From positions 45,906 through 109,905 of the forward strand of contig JAFSTC010000048.1 in NCBI GenBank assembly GCA_017450705.1: DNA of 64,000 nt. The letters run 5' to 3'. A program made the position numbers and the translations under genes. Below are positions 43,334 to 52,154 of the stretch, piece after piece. The DNA comes from Lentisphaeria bacterium. Its GTDB lineage: Bacteria; Verrucomicrobiota; Lentisphaeria; Victivallales; Victivallaceae. The notes beneath the pieces are model-generated. The model did not search any database, was not told the origin of the DNA, and saw nothing but the letters and a program-made list of their open reading frames with translations. Numbering within the stretch: the stretch's first letter is position 1; each line of letters opens with the position of its first letter.

Positions 43334-44601
43334 GCATTCCGCTTCCGCTGCCCCGGGTCGCCGCGTTCGAAAAACGCGCCTTCGGGCTGTTCGTCCACTG
43401 GGGGCTCTACTCGCAGCTGGGAAAGGGCGAGTGGGTGCAGAAGATCCACGAGATCCCCGTGGAGGAGTACGAAAAACTCCAGTCTTCCTTCACCGCCTGT
43501 GATTTCGATGCGGAGAAACTGGCCGGAACGGCCCGGGATGCGGGGATGAAATACATCGTCCTCACCACCCGCCACCACGACGGGTTTTCGCTCTACGACA
43601 CCTGCAATCTCAACACCTACGACGCGCCCCACGCTCCCGCGGGACGGGATCTGGTCGCGGAGTTCGTCGCGGCCTGCCGCAAATACGGTATCGCACCCTT
43701 CTTCTACCACACCACCATCGACTGGCACTGGGAGAAGCGCCAGACGGCCGATCTTCCCAAGGAGGATTTCGCGCGCTACCTGGATTATCTTCACGCATCG
43801 GTGAAGCTGCTGTGCACCAATTACGGACCCATCGGCGGACTGTGGTTCGACGGCAACTGGGCCCGTCCCGGCGACGACTGGAAGGAGGACCGGCTCTACG
43901 GCATGATCCGCCGTTACCAGCCCGAGGCGATCATCGTCAACAACACCGGGCTGGGCAATTTGGGAAAGCTGGGACATCCCGAGATCGACGCTGTGACCTA
44001 CGAACAGGGTTCCGGCCAGCCGCTGGACCGGGAGGGCCACGCCAAATACGTGGCGGGCGAGGTCTGCCGCACCATGAACCATCACTGGGGGTCCGGTTCG
44101 GTGGACCTGAACTTCCTCTCTCCGGCGGAGGTCATCCGGCTTCTGGCGCGCTGCCGGGGCTGCGGGGCCAATCTGCTGCTCAACATCGGTCCGGAGGCCC
44201 AGGGGGGCATTCCGGAGTACGAGCGCCAGGTGCTCCTCAAAGCGGGCACGTGGTGCCGTCTTTTCGGCGAGGCCGTCTACGGGCCGAAACCCGCGCCGGG
44301 CGTCGTCTGCCAGGCCGGGGATCACGTTCTCCAGAGCGGGACCGACTTCTATTACTTCGCCGACGGTCTCGGCCGTTGCGGGGACGACAACGTGACGGTG
44401 GGCAGGAACGGCATCGGTTCCCGCGCCGTGGACAACTTCAGGCATGAGGTCACCTCCGTCCGCTGGCTGGACAACGGAGAAGAGCTCCGTTTCGTCCAGG
44501 ATCCGGAAACGGGGATGCTCTCGATCTTCTGCACGGGGTTTCCCTACGGCACCGACACCGTGGTGCGCGTGGCGAAGATCACGACGAAGCCCCGGCGGTA
44601 G
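43330..44601 (+). CDS. Alpha-L-fucosidase, GH29 family
   Basis: The 423-residue protein is a GH29 enzyme. It opens AAFEKRAFGLFVHWGLYSQL, has YIVLTTRHHDGFSLYDT with the conserved His pair, GIAPFFYHTTIDWHW, and the nucleophile Asp174 in GGLWFDGNWARP. The acid/base residue is not fixed in this family and cannot be named; Glu in DAVTYEQGSGQPL is a candidate. GH29 enzymes remove terminal alpha-L-fucose with retention. No signal peptide is seen, so it should act on imported oligosaccharides such as those from mucin. The ATG overlaps the nuclease stop. It is followed by the first copy of the dispersed stem-loop repeat. Confidence 0.9.
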   Translation: MSIPLPLPRVAAFEKRAFGLFVHWGLYSQLGKGEWVQKIHEIPVEEYEKLQSSFTACDFDAEKLAGTARDAGMKYIVLTTRHHDGFSLYDTCNLNTYDAPHAPAGRDLVAEFVAACRKYGIAPFFYHTTIDWHWEKRQTADLPKEDFARYLDYLHASVKLLCTNYGPIGGLWFDGNWARPGDDWKEDRLYGMIRRYQPEAIIVNNTGLGNLGKLGHPEIDAVTYEQGSGQPLDREGHAKYVAGEVCRTMNHHWGSGSVDLNFLSPAEVIRLLARCRGCGANLLLNIGPEAQGGIPEYERQVLLKAGTWCRLFGEAVYGPKPAPGVVCQAGDHVLQSGTDFYYFADGLGRCGDDNVTVGRNGIGSRAVDNFRHEVTSVRWLDNGEELRFVQDPETGMLSIFCTGFPYGTDTVVRVAKITTKPRR

Positions 44602-44687
44602 CAAAAACACGGACCGACACGGACTGACACGCGGCCGATCAAATCACGGCGGCGTCATCGTCATGCATCGGCCTCGTCCGTCTCCTC

Positions 44688-44805
44688 AAAACACCCCGCT
44701 TTTCTTGAAAAGGGAGGGGGCCCGGGGGGAGGGGAAAACTTCTTTTCCCGTGCAAAGCAGGTTTCCCCTCCCCCGGAACCTTTCCCCCTCCTTTTGTCAG
44801 GAACG
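44688..44805. repeat. Dispersed stem-loop repeat, copy A (diverged)
   Basis: This copy starts AAAACACCCCGCTTTTCTTG, has the GGGGGCCCGGGGGG core and ends TTTTGTCAGGAACG. It aligns with copies B (53768-53884) and C (61862-61979). The right arm of the long stem has several mismatches (GCAAAGCAGG where GAAAAGAAG is expected). It lies between convergent genes. Confidence 0.75.
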
Positions 44806-46497
44806 GAAAAGGACGGGGAGGCGGAGGGTCGTGGCGGCGGCGAGGAGGGGGATGGGGGAAGCGGGGGGAAGGAGGAAGAGGAGACCTCCGGCGAGGGCGG
44901 TCCCGCAGAAGAAGGCCATGACGAGGCGGTCCCGGGAGGCCTCGGGTTCCAGCAGGAGTTTTGCGCCGGTGATCCCGGCGGAGGCGGCGGTGACGAGGGC
45001 GATGGCGAGGGCGGCGGCCGAGAGGATGTTTTGCGGGAGTTCGGCGGCGAGGAGCCACGGGAGGAGCAGAGAAGCGCCCAGCAGGAGTTTTTCGAGTTTC
45101 CCCTTTTTTCCGCAGAAGGGAAGGCACAAGACGATGCTCCAGAGCAGGGCCGTTTCGGGGATGAGGGAGTTCATCCGGTTTGCCGCGACCGTGAGGAAGG
45201 CGGCGGTGACGATCAGGGCGCAGGAGGAAGCGTTCTCGGCTTCGGCGAGGAAAGAGGAGCCCGCCCGGGACCGCGAGAGGAAGATATGGAGCGCCAATCC
45301 CGCGAAGGCGAGGAGACTCCAGAAAAGTGCCGAATGGGGACCGGGGAGGGATCGTGCCGGGGCCGGGAGGGACTTCCCTGCGGCGTCGTCTTTTTCCAAA
45401 AAGAGGGCGGTGAAGACGCCCGCGGGCATGAAAGTTTTGTCGCCCGCGGCTTTGAGGTGCCGCTGGAGCCGGGAATCCAGCGTCTGCGGAGAAACACTGG
45501 CATCGGAAGCGGAGAGCACGGCGAACCGGCCGCGGCCCGTGCCGGGGACGGGGACCGTTTTTCTGTCCGGAGGCAGCAGGGGAACGAGGGCGCGGGGAAC
45601 GACGAGGCAGCCTTTTTTCGCGGTCATCGTCAGGAGTTTTTCCGTCAGGGACTGGAGGGAGGCCTCAGGCCACTTGGGCAGGACTTCGAGCGAGATCAGG
45701 TCGAAGGGTGTTCCCAGTGCATCCAGTCTTTTCCCGACGGGGACTGGTCCCTCCACGGGCACGGCGGAGAACCGGGAGATGTAGGAAAACTGTTTCCACG
45801 GGGCGGCGGGGATGTCCTCCGCCTGGCGCGTCACCTGAAGGACGGAGAGCCGCCCCGGCTCGGCGTCGGGGATCGGCGACGACGGCAGGGCCGCCAGGGC
45901 GGCGAGATCCCGTTCCCGCCAAAGTCTCAGCCGTTCGACGGCCCGCCCGACGGGGAAGTCGTTTGCAAAAAACATGACTTGCATCAAAATCATCGTCAAA
46001 AGGAGCCACCGGGCGTGTTTCAGATGTACGGCGTTGACGATCAGCACGCCGGAAAGCAGCATGGCGCTCGAGGCGCAGACGGCGTGACCGAGACGGGGCG
46101 CTTGCAGAAATACCGCGGCCAGTCCGGCGGCGAATCCGGCGGCAAAGGGAAAAAAGGTGTTCTTCTTCCGCGTCCGGACGAAATACGCGGCGACCCCGCC
46201 GGCAAAGAGGAGGTCCGGCAGCCAGCAGAAAAGCGCCCGCGCGGGCGTTCCCGCGCTCAGGGTCACCAAGGCGGCGCCGCAGGCGGCGGCCCAAGGGGTG
46301 AATTTTCGGCGGAATTTGATGGCAAAAAAGGCGTCGCAGAGCGTCGCGGCGGAGGCGGCGGCGAGGAAGGGCGCGACCTCATCCGGACGCCAGCGGGCGG
46401 CGGCCAGCAGGATCCCGCTCCGGGCCGCCAGATAAAATCCGGCGAGAACGAAGGGGATCCCGGGGGGGATCGGCGCCTTTCCCATCTGCCGGATCAT
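44797..46497 (-). CDS. Polytopic membrane protein with a central soluble domain (spermidine-synthase-like?)
   Basis: The product of about 566 residues begins MIRQMGKAPIPPGIPFVLAG and contains roughly six hydrophobic segments, a soluble middle of about 200 residues, and six or so more hydrophobic segments at the C-terminus (HSALFWSLLAFAGLALHIFL onward). In the middle, PFDLISLEVLPKWPEASLQS followed by LLTMTAKKGCLVVP is similar in pattern to the late strand of spermidine-synthase-like proteins, several of which are flanked by membrane segments. The methyl-donor or amine sites are not seen, so the activity is uncertain. The start at 46497 has AGAGGGCGGGC in front; the longer frame to 46662 is unlikely. 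Its stop lies in copy A of the repeat. Confidence 0.65.
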   Translation of the reverse strand: MIRQMGKAPIPPGIPFVLAGFYLAARSGILLAAARWRPDEVAPFLAAASAATLCDAFFAIKFRRKFTPWAAACGAALVTLSAGTPARALFCWLPDLLFAGGVAAYFVRTRKKNTFFPFAAGFAAGLAAVFLQAPRLGHAVCASSAMLLSGVLIVNAVHLKHARWLLLTMILMQVMFFANDFPVGRAVERLRLWRERDLAALAALPSSPIPDAEPGRLSVLQVTRQAEDIPAAPWKQFSYISRFSAVPVEGPVPVGKRLDALGTPFDLISLEVLPKWPEASLQSLTEKLLTMTAKKGCLVVPRALVPLLPPDRKTVPVPGTGRGRFAVLSASDASVSPQTLDSRLQRHLKAAGDKTFMPAGVFTALFLEKDDAAGKSLPAPARSLPGPHSALFWSLLAFAGLALHIFLSRSRAGSSFLAEAENASSCALIVTAAFLTVAANRMNSLIPETALLWSIVLCLPFCGKKGKLEKLLLGASLLLPWLLAAELPQNILSAAALAIALVTAASAGITGAKLLLEPEASRDRLVMAFFCGTALAGGLLFLLPPASPIPLLAAATTLRLPVLFRS

Positions 46498-46511
46498 GCC
46501 CGCCCTCTTTT

Positions 46512-47333
46512 TCAGTGCTTCTTCCGGGGGAAGCCGATCTCTTCGAGGAAGTTTGCCGCCAGTTCCGGCCAGATGCCGACGTCGAGGCGGTCGGCGGCCA
46601 TCCCCACGCCGTGGGGGCCTTCGGGGAAGACGTGGAGTTCCGCCCGGCGGCCGCATTTCCACATGGCCCGGGCGAAGCGGACGGAGTTCTCCACGTTCAC
46701 GGCCTGATCGGTGGCGGTGTGGAAGAGGAACGCGGGGGGCGTTTCGGCCCTGACCTGATTTTCCAGCGCGGTCAGCGCGAGGAAATTTTGATCGGAGGCC
46801 CTGTCGCCGCCCAGTTGATTGATGGAGCCCTGATGGGTGATCCCGGGCTCGCTCGTGATGACGGGGTAGCAGAGGATCAGCGCGTCGGGCCGGGCGCTGA
46901 CGGCGTCGATCTCATCGCCCGCGGAACGGTCCACGTCCAGCGCGATGGTGCCGCAGCAGGCGGCCAGATGCCCTCCGGCGGAGAAGCCGAGGACGGCGAT
47001 GTGGGCGGGGTCGATGTGCCACTCTTTGGCGCGGGCCCGGATCATGGCGACGGCGCGCATGGCGTCCTGCTGGGGCGCGGGGTAGCGGTACGGGGCAACG
47101 CGGTACTCCGCCACGGCGGCCTGAAAGCCCAGTTCGTTGAACTTCTCGGCGACGCACATGTCCTCGTGGGAGGCGCGGTTGGTGTACGCGCCGCCGGGCA
47201 GCACGATCACCGCGCCCAGGGGGGCGGTGACGCCCTTGAGCAGGGTCAACTTGAGATAGGGCTGAAAATCGTCTTCAGTTTTTCCGGTCCCGGCGCACTT
47301 GCGGTCGGGCCAAAGGGGAATAGCGCCTTCCAT
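46512..47333 (-). CDS. Alpha/beta hydrolase (acetyl-xylan-esterase-like)
   Basis: The 273-residue protein is an alpha/beta hydrolase of the BD-FAE / carbohydrate esterase type: VIVLPGGAYTNRASHEDMCV forms the oxyanion-hole region, VLGFSAGGHLAACCG carries the nucleophile Ser, and HTATDQAVNVENSV and PEGPHGVGM hold the Asp and His. Such enzymes remove acetyl or feruloyl groups from plant polysaccharides. No signal peptide is found, so it acts in the cytoplasm. AAGGATGATTTT precedes the ATG, with the promoter at 47379-47407. It is followed 14 bases later by the membrane protein gene. The esterase is inferred from fold and motif only. Confidence 0.87.
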   Translation of the reverse strand: MEGAIPLWPDRKCAGTGKTEDDFQPYLKLTLLKGVTAPLGAVIVLPGGAYTNRASHEDMCVAEKFNELGFQAAVAEYRVAPYRYPAPQQDAMRAVAMIRARAKEWHIDPAHIAVLGFSAGGHLAACCGTIALDVDRSAGDEIDAVSARPDALILCYPVITSEPGITHQGSINQLGGDRASDQNFLALTALENQVRAETPPAFLFHTATDQAVNVENSVRFARAMWKCGRRAELHVFPEGPHGVGMAADRLDVGIWPELAANFLEEIGFPRKKH

Positions 47334-47378
47334 AAAATCATCCTTCTTTTGAAAAAAAATGCCGAATGCGATCCGTAA

Positions 47379-47407
47379 AATATAACTCCTTGCGGGGATT
47401 TATTCAA
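47379..47407 (-). promoter_or_regulatory. Promoter of the esterase unit
   Basis: Minus strand TTGAAT (47407-47402), 17 bases, TATATT (47384-47379). It is divergent from the murA promoter. Confidence 0.7.
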
Positions 47408-47427
47408 CCGGATCGGCCGTTTGCGGC

Positions 47428-47456
47428 TTGCATTTTGTCTCTCCCGCAGTTAAATT
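47428..47456 (+). promoter_or_regulatory. Promoter of murA
   Basis: TTGCAT (47428-47433), 17 bases, TAAATT (47451-47456), 42 bases before the murA ATG. Confidence 0.7.
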
Positions 47457-47498
47457 AGCCCCGGAACACGACACGGCAAACAACGGCGGAGAAAACTT

Positions 47499-48782
47499 AT
47501 GGAAAGTCTGCACATCAACGGGGGCCGGGTGACCGGCGGGGAGGTCACGGTCGGCGGGAACAAAAACGCGGTGCTGCCGATGATCGCGGCGCTGCTGCTC
47601 ACCGACGGGGAAGTCATACTGCACAACGTGCCGGATATCCGCGACGTCCGGAGCATGCTGGAGATCGCCGGGGCCCTGGGCGCGGAATACACCTTCGAAA
47701 ACGGGACGCTGCGCTCCCGGTGCCCCCGGATCACCGATACGCTGATCCCCAAGGAGCTGTGCTCGAAAAACCGCACCAGCATCCTCTTTGCCGCTCCCCT
47801 CGTCGCCCGGTGCGGCCAGGCCGAACTCTATCCTCCCGGCGGCGACGTCATCGGCCGCCGGCGTCTGGACGGGCACTTTTACGGCCTGACCAAGCTGGGG
47901 GCCTCCATGTCGGGTCAGGAGACCTACCGCTTCCGCGCCCAGAAGGGGCTGAACGGCCGGGAACTTTTCCTCGATGAAGCCAGCGTCACCGCCACGGAGC
48001 AGATTTTGCTGGCCGCCGCCACCGCCCGGGGACGGACGACCCTTTTCAACGCGGCGGGCGAACCCCATGTCTGCGATCTGGCCGCCTTCCTCAACACTCT
48101 GGGGGCGAAGATCTCCGGCGAGGGGACCAACACCATCGTCATCGAGGGCGTGGAAAAACTCCACGGCGGGGAGTTCACCGTCTCCGGCGACCACATCGAG
48201 GCCGGGAGCTTCATCGCCCTCGGGGCGGCAACGGGAGCGGAGATCACCATCCGCGGCACCACGCCCCGCCACTTCTGGATGCTCCGGCGCGTCTACGAAC
48301 GCATGGGGATCAAAATGCGCCTCTACAAGGATCACATCTTTCTGCCCGGCAATCAGATGCCGCGCATCCAGTGCGATTACGGCGGGCACATCCCCCAGCT
48401 GGCCGACGGGCCCTGGCCCCAGTTCCCCTCGGACATGATGAGCTGTACCATCGTCGCGGCCACCCAGTGCGAGGGCACGGTGATGTTCTTCGAAAAGATG
48501 TTCGAGAGCCGCATCTATTTCGCCGACCGCCTCATCAGCATGGGGGCCAACGCCATCGTCTGCGATCCCCACCGGGTGGTCATCACGGGGCGGGCGTCTC
48601 TTCACGGGCAGAACATGTCCAGCCCGGACATCCGCGCGGGCATGGCCATGGTCATCGCCGCTTTGTGCGCCCGGGGAGAGAGCGTCATCGACCACGCCGA
48701 GATCATCTACCGCGGCTATGAAAATCTCGTCGCCAAACTCTCTTCCCTCGGGGCCGACATCGAAGAGATCAAAAACAAGTGA
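47499..48782 (+). CDS. murA: UDP-N-acetylglucosamine 1-carboxyvinyltransferase (MurA), Asp variant
   Basis: The 427-residue enzyme starts peptidoglycan synthesis by adding enolpyruvate from PEP to UDP-GlcNAc. It has the N-terminal VGGNKNAVLPMIAALLLTD with the conserved Lys-Asn, the loop PPGGDVIGRRRLDGHFYGL, and later LDEASVTATEQILLAAATAR and FPSDMMSC. In most bacteria the loop has Cys (PGGCAIG), the residue that fosfomycin alkylates. Here residue 116 is Asp, as in Chlamydia and Mycobacterium, which makes the enzyme insensitive to fosfomycin. The length is usual and no other key residue is missing. It has its own promoter and overlaps the next frame at its stop. Confidence 0.96.
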   Translation: MESLHINGGRVTGGEVTVGGNKNAVLPMIAALLLTDGEVILHNVPDIRDVRSMLEIAGALGAEYTFENGTLRSRCPRITDTLIPKELCSKNRTSILFAAPLVARCGQAELYPPGGDVIGRRRLDGHFYGLTKLGASMSGQETYRFRAQKGLNGRELFLDEASVTATEQILLAAATARGRTTLFNAAGEPHVCDLAAFLNTLGAKISGEGTNTIVIEGVEKLHGGEFTVSGDHIEAGSFIALGAATGAEITIRGTTPRHFWMLRRVYERMGIKMRLYKDHIFLPGNQMPRIQCDYGGHIPQLADGPWPQFPSDMMSCTIVAATQCEGTVMFFEKMFESRIYFADRLISMGANAIVCDPHRVVITGRASLHGQNMSSPDIRAGMAMVIAALCARGESVIDHAEIIYRGYENLVAKLSSLGADIEEIKNK

Positions 48783-48817
48783 CCTTTCGAACGAGAGCTG
48801 ACGGAGAGACCGGGGAA

Positions 48818-50368
48818 ATGCACCTCTTCCTTTCCCGCAGAACGATCCTTTTGACGACGGGCGCCGTCGCAGCGGCCGTCAGGGCGGGGTTTTTCTGCTG
48901 CTGGCTCACCGGCGCCTTCCGCTTCTTCCACCGGGTCCCGGGACTGGACATGGAGACGCTCCTCCGGTTTTCGGAGTGGGGCGGAGGATGCGTCTATTCG
49001 CCGCTTTTCGTCGTCCACAGGTTCCTCATTTACCTCGTCTGGCTGGTCAACGGCCGTCAGCACTGCGTGGAAGCGCTGGTCATTTGCCAGAGCCTCTTCG
49101 GCGTCGCGGGGGCGGTCATGACGGCGGACATCGTCCTCCGGTTCTGGGGGCGGCGGGGAACGGCCCTCGCCGCGGGGCTTTTTTACGCGCTGTACGGTCC
49201 GCTGGTGCTCTACGATTTCTGCATCCTCCAGGAGAGCGTGACGACGACCCTCATCCTGGCCGGGGTCTGGGCCTTTCTCGCCTGCCGGAGCGGGCGGGGA
49301 AGACCGGAAAAGTGTTTCGGCGCGGGTCTTCTGCTGGGGCTGGGCTCCGTCGGCCGCCCCGTGGCGGCGGCGCTCGCGCTGTTCCTCCCCGGGACCGCTT
49401 TTTTCAGGAGCCGCAAAGGCGCGCTCTGCATGGCGGCGGGCGTCTTCATCCTGTGGGGCGCCGCGGGGACCTTCAACCTTGTTTTTTCGCGGGATCCCAG
49501 CCCCTTCTTCCGGGTCCTGCCCTACACGGTAAGCTACAACGCGGAGAAAGCCCCGCCCGGCGCGGGGCCGGGAGCGGCGGAAAAGCGCCTCACGCTCGGT
49601 CTTCCCGGGCGGGCCGCGAAGTTCTTTCTCGCCTTCGAGATGCCCGAAAATCTCAATTACTACTTTCTGCGCCGCCGGCTGACGCTCCTCGGGTATCTGC
49701 CGGGACCGGGACTGCTCATGCCCCTTGCCCTCGCGGGATTTCTGCTCATGACCGCCCGCTTCCGGCGGCGGGAAGGGCTTCTTCTCTCCGTAATCGTGCT
49801 GCTGGCCCTGCCGCTGGCCGCCCGGGAGCCCATCGGGCGCTACCGGCTGCACCTGGTGCCTTACTTCATCGTCTGCGCCGCTTACTTTTTCAGCGTGCTC
49901 CGGCAGGGACGCGTCATGACCAATGTGCTCTGCGGGGGGGCCTTCGCGCTGGCGCTTTTCATCAACTTCGCGTTTTCGACGCCGGCCTTCATCCGGGCAT
50001 CGGACCATACGGCCTGGGCGCTGGCGCTGGAGCATGCCGCCGGAGGACGGATCTCTCCGGACTCCCTGCGGGAATTTGCCGAGGGCTGGCGGAACAGCGG
50101 TTTCACCGACAGGTCCTGCGGCGTCAGCCTCGTGCTGCGGTTCCTCCGGGCGGGGGATCTCGCCTCGGCCGCCCGGGTGTGCGGCGAGGGCATCTCGGGT
50201 CCGGCGAAGGAGAAGTCGGTCTACCGCTACTATCTGGCCGTGATCTTCACTTCGGTCCGCCGTTTGGATCAGGCGCGGCGGGAGCTCGACGCGGTCCGTC
50301 CTGAGGAGATCCCGGAACTTGCGCCCAAGCTCAGGCGTCTGCGGGAGATCGTTTGCGGGAAAAACTGA
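48818..50368 (+). CDS. GT39/ArnT-like polytopic glycosyltransferase with C-terminal helical repeat domain
   Basis: The product of about 516 residues has roughly 10 membrane segments. The order of the first loop (VPGLDMETLLRFSEWGGGCV, YSPLFVVHRFLIYLV) with an Asp in the loop after the first segment is typical of the PMT/ArnT family (GT-C fold), and later GPLVLYDFCILQESVTTTLI and EPIGRYRLHLVPYFIVCA also fit. These enzymes move sugars from lipid carriers to lipids or proteins in the periplasm. The last about 110 residues are soluble helical pairs (LRAGDLASAARVCGEGISG and RLDQARRELDAV), like TPR repeats. The start is taken at ATG 48818 after GGAGAG; GTG 48779 overlaps the murA stop and is an alternative. 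The target is unknown. Confidence 0.8.
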   Translation: MHLFLSRRTILLTTGAVAAAVRAGFFCCWLTGAFRFFHRVPGLDMETLLRFSEWGGGCVYSPLFVVHRFLIYLVWLVNGRQHCVEALVICQSLFGVAGAVMTADIVLRFWGRRGTALAAGLFYALYGPLVLYDFCILQESVTTTLILAGVWAFLACRSGRGRPEKCFGAGLLLGLGSVGRPVAAALALFLPGTAFFRSRKGALCMAAGVFILWGAAGTFNLVFSRDPSPFFRVLPYTVSYNAEKAPPGAGPGAAEKRLTLGLPGRAAKFFLAFEMPENLNYYFLRRRLTLLGYLPGPGLLMPLALAGFLLMTARFRRREGLLLSVIVLLALPLAAREPIGRYRLHLVPYFIVCAAYFFSVLRQGRVMTNVLCGGAFALALFINFAFSTPAFIRASDHTAWALALEHAAGGRISPDSLREFAEGWRNSGFTDRSCGVSLVLRFLRAGDLASAARVCGEGISGPAKEKSVYRYYLAVIFTSVRRLDQARRELDAVRPEEIPELAPKLRRLREIVCGKN

Positions 50369-50397
50369 AGAAACAGGCTTTTTTTTCCCGCGGGGGC

Positions 50398-50426
50398 TTG
50401 ATAAATCGGGGGAATCCGGCTATATT
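50398..50426 (+). promoter_or_regulatory. Promoter of the superoxide reductase operon
   Basis: TTGATA (50398-50403), 17 bases, TATATT (50421-50426), about 98 bases before the ATG of the superoxide reductase gene. AGAACAAGAGAGGAGAACGATC lies between them and provides the ribosome site. Confidence 0.75.
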
Positions 50427-50523
50427 TAGGCGCAGGGCGGCCTGTGCCGCATTTCGTCCCCGGCGGCGCGAAGAGGAGCCGCCGGTGCGTCGGGGAAAGT
50501 CAGAACAAGAGAGGAGAACGATC

Positions 50524-50919
50524 ATGGCCAACCTTTCGGAGATCCGCCGCTGCGCGTCCTGCGGGGCGCTGGTGGAAGTCATCGGACCGTGCACCTGCGG
50601 CGGGGATTGCTGCAAATTCACCTGCTGCGGCCAGGAAATGAAACTGCTCAAGGAGAATACCAGCGACGGTGCGACCGAAAAACACGTGCCCGTCATCGAG
50701 AAATGCGGCAACGGCGTTCTGGTCAAGGTGGGCGAGATCGCGCACCCCATGATCGAGGAGCACTACATCGTGTGGATCGAGGTCGTCAGCGGCTCCGTCT
50801 CCATGCGCCGCCGGCTCCGTCCCGGGGAACCCCCGGAGGCGTTTTTCGAGATCCCCTTCAGCGAGAACCTCATCGCCAGGGAGTATTGCAACAAACACGG
50901 ATTGTGGAAAACAAAATGA
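50524..50919 (+). CDS. Desulfoferrodoxin (superoxide reductase, 2Fe type)
   Basis: The 131-residue protein joins an N-terminal desulforedoxin-like domain and a superoxide reductase domain. The first has Cys10-x2-Cys13 and CC at 34-35, but in addition Cys23, Cys25, Cys29 and Cys30 (GPCTCGGDCCKF), which is more than the usual four. The second has EKHVP (52-56), His74 and His80 (AHPMIEEHYIVWIEV), and the last Cys-x2-His (EYCNKHGLWK), so the Fe(His)4Cys centre is complete. It reduces superoxide to peroxide without making oxygen. GAGGAGA before the ATG. It overlaps the flavodiiron gene by ATGA and is first in an oxygen-defence operon with rubredoxin as likely electron donor. Confidence 0.95.
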   Translation: MANLSEIRRCASCGALVEVIGPCTCGGDCCKFTCCGQEMKLLKENTSDGATEKHVPVIEKCGNGVLVKVGEIAHPMIEEHYIVWIEVVSGSVSMRRRLRPGEPPEAFFEIPFSENLIAREYCNKHGLWKTK

Positions 50920-52121
50920 TCGAGTCGAGTTACAGTGCGGTGCCCGTCTCCCCCAACGTCTGGTGGGTGGGGGCGCGTGATTGGAACGTCCGCAACTTTC
51001 ACGGTTACGAGACCAACCGCGGGTCGTCCTACAATGCCTTCCTCGTCATCGACGACAAGGTGATCGTGATCGACGCCGTCAAGGCGCCCTTCATGCCGGA
51101 AATGCTGGCCCGGATCCGTTCGGTCATCGACCCCGGGAAGGTGGATTACATTATCTCCAACCACGCCGAGCCCGATCACTCGGGGGGCCTGCCGGAACTC
51201 ATCGCCGCGACGTCGCCCGAAAAGGTCTTTGCCTCCGGCACGGGGGCGAAGACGCTCGCCGCCTACTACGATCTTGCCGGCATCACCCCGGTGAAGACGG
51301 GAGACAGCGTCTCCCTCGGTCAGGGGACCGTTTCCTTCGTCGATACCAAAATGCTCCACTGGCCGGACAGCATGGTGAGCTTTTACGACCGGGACAAAGT
51401 CCTCTTTTCGCAGGACGCCTTCGGGATGCACCTTGCGGCCTCCCGCCTGTGGGCCGACGAGTGCGATCCGGCCATCCTCGACTACGAGGCGCGGAAGTAC
51501 ATCGCCAACATCCTCAATCTTCAGGCCGACCGCCTCATTTCGCTGCTGGACGCCCTGCCGGGGCTCGATCTGGACATCAAAATCATCGCTCCGGACCACG
51601 GGCCGCTGTGGCGCAGGGACCTCGATAAGATCATCGGCATCTACCGCAGCGCCGCGGAGCAGAAGCCCTGCCGCCGCGCCCTCGTCGCCTACTCCACCAT
51701 GTGGCACGCCACGGAAAAGCTGGCCCGGGCGCTGACCGAGGGACTGGTTTCGGCCGGGATCGAGGTGGAGCTCCGGGATCTGGACGTCAACGACCGCAGC
51801 GCCGTCATGACCGAGGTCGCCCGGTCGGGGATCGTCGCCTTCGGCGCGCCCACGATGAACAATCAGATGTTCCCCAAGATGGCGGACGTTCTCACCTATG
51901 TCAAGGGTCTGCGTCCCAAGAACAAAATAGGTTTTGCCTTCGGTTCCTACGGATGGAGCGGGGAAGGCGGCAAACAGATCGCTTCCGAACTGGAGGCCAT
52001 GGGCGCCGAACAGCCCGAGGCCGCGTTCCAGGTGAAGTACATGCCGTCGGAAGAGGATCTCCTCAAAATAAAAGAGATCGGTCAGAAACTCGGCGCCGTC
52101 CTCGCCGGACGGTGTGAATAA
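50916..52121 (+). CDS. Flavodiiron protein (FprA/ROO type)
   Basis: The 401-residue protein has an N-terminal metallo-beta-lactamase-like domain with the diiron ligand motif HAEPDHSGG near residue 81, then LHWPDSMVSFYDRDKVLFSQ and DHGPLWRRD, and a C-terminal flavodoxin domain (ALVAYSTMWHATEKLARAL with the FMN-binding start, then VAFGAPTMNNQMFPKMADVL and FGSYGWSGEGGKQI). Flavodiiron proteins reduce oxygen to water, or nitric oxide to nitrous oxide, using electrons from rubredoxin. It starts by overlap with the superoxide reductase stop. The rubredoxin gene is 33 bases downstream, so the full electron chain is in one unit, as in other strict anaerobes. Confidence 0.96.
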   Translation: MIESSYSAVPVSPNVWWVGARDWNVRNFHGYETNRGSSYNAFLVIDDKVIVIDAVKAPFMPEMLARIRSVIDPGKVDYIISNHAEPDHSGGLPELIAATSPEKVFASGTGAKTLAAYYDLAGITPVKTGDSVSLGQGTVSFVDTKMLHWPDSMVSFYDRDKVLFSQDAFGMHLAASRLWADECDPAILDYEARKYIANILNLQADRLISLLDALPGLDLDIKIIAPDHGPLWRRDLDKIIGIYRSAAEQKPCRRALVAYSTMWHATEKLARALTEGLVSAGIEVELRDLDVNDRSAVMTEVARSGIVAFGAPTMNNQMFPKMADVLTYVKGLRPKNKIGFAFGSYGWSGEGGKQIASELEAMGAEQPEAAFQVKYMPSEEDLLKIKEIGQKLGAVLAGRCE

Positions 52122-52154
52122 CAAATACAGCCTTTGATACGGAGGAAACCAATC

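Noticed and set aside
46498..46662. Extended N-terminus of the membrane protein at 44797-46497
   Set aside because: The extra 55 residues are Arg/Pro-rich and overlap the upstream esterase gene; a ribosome site lies before 46497.
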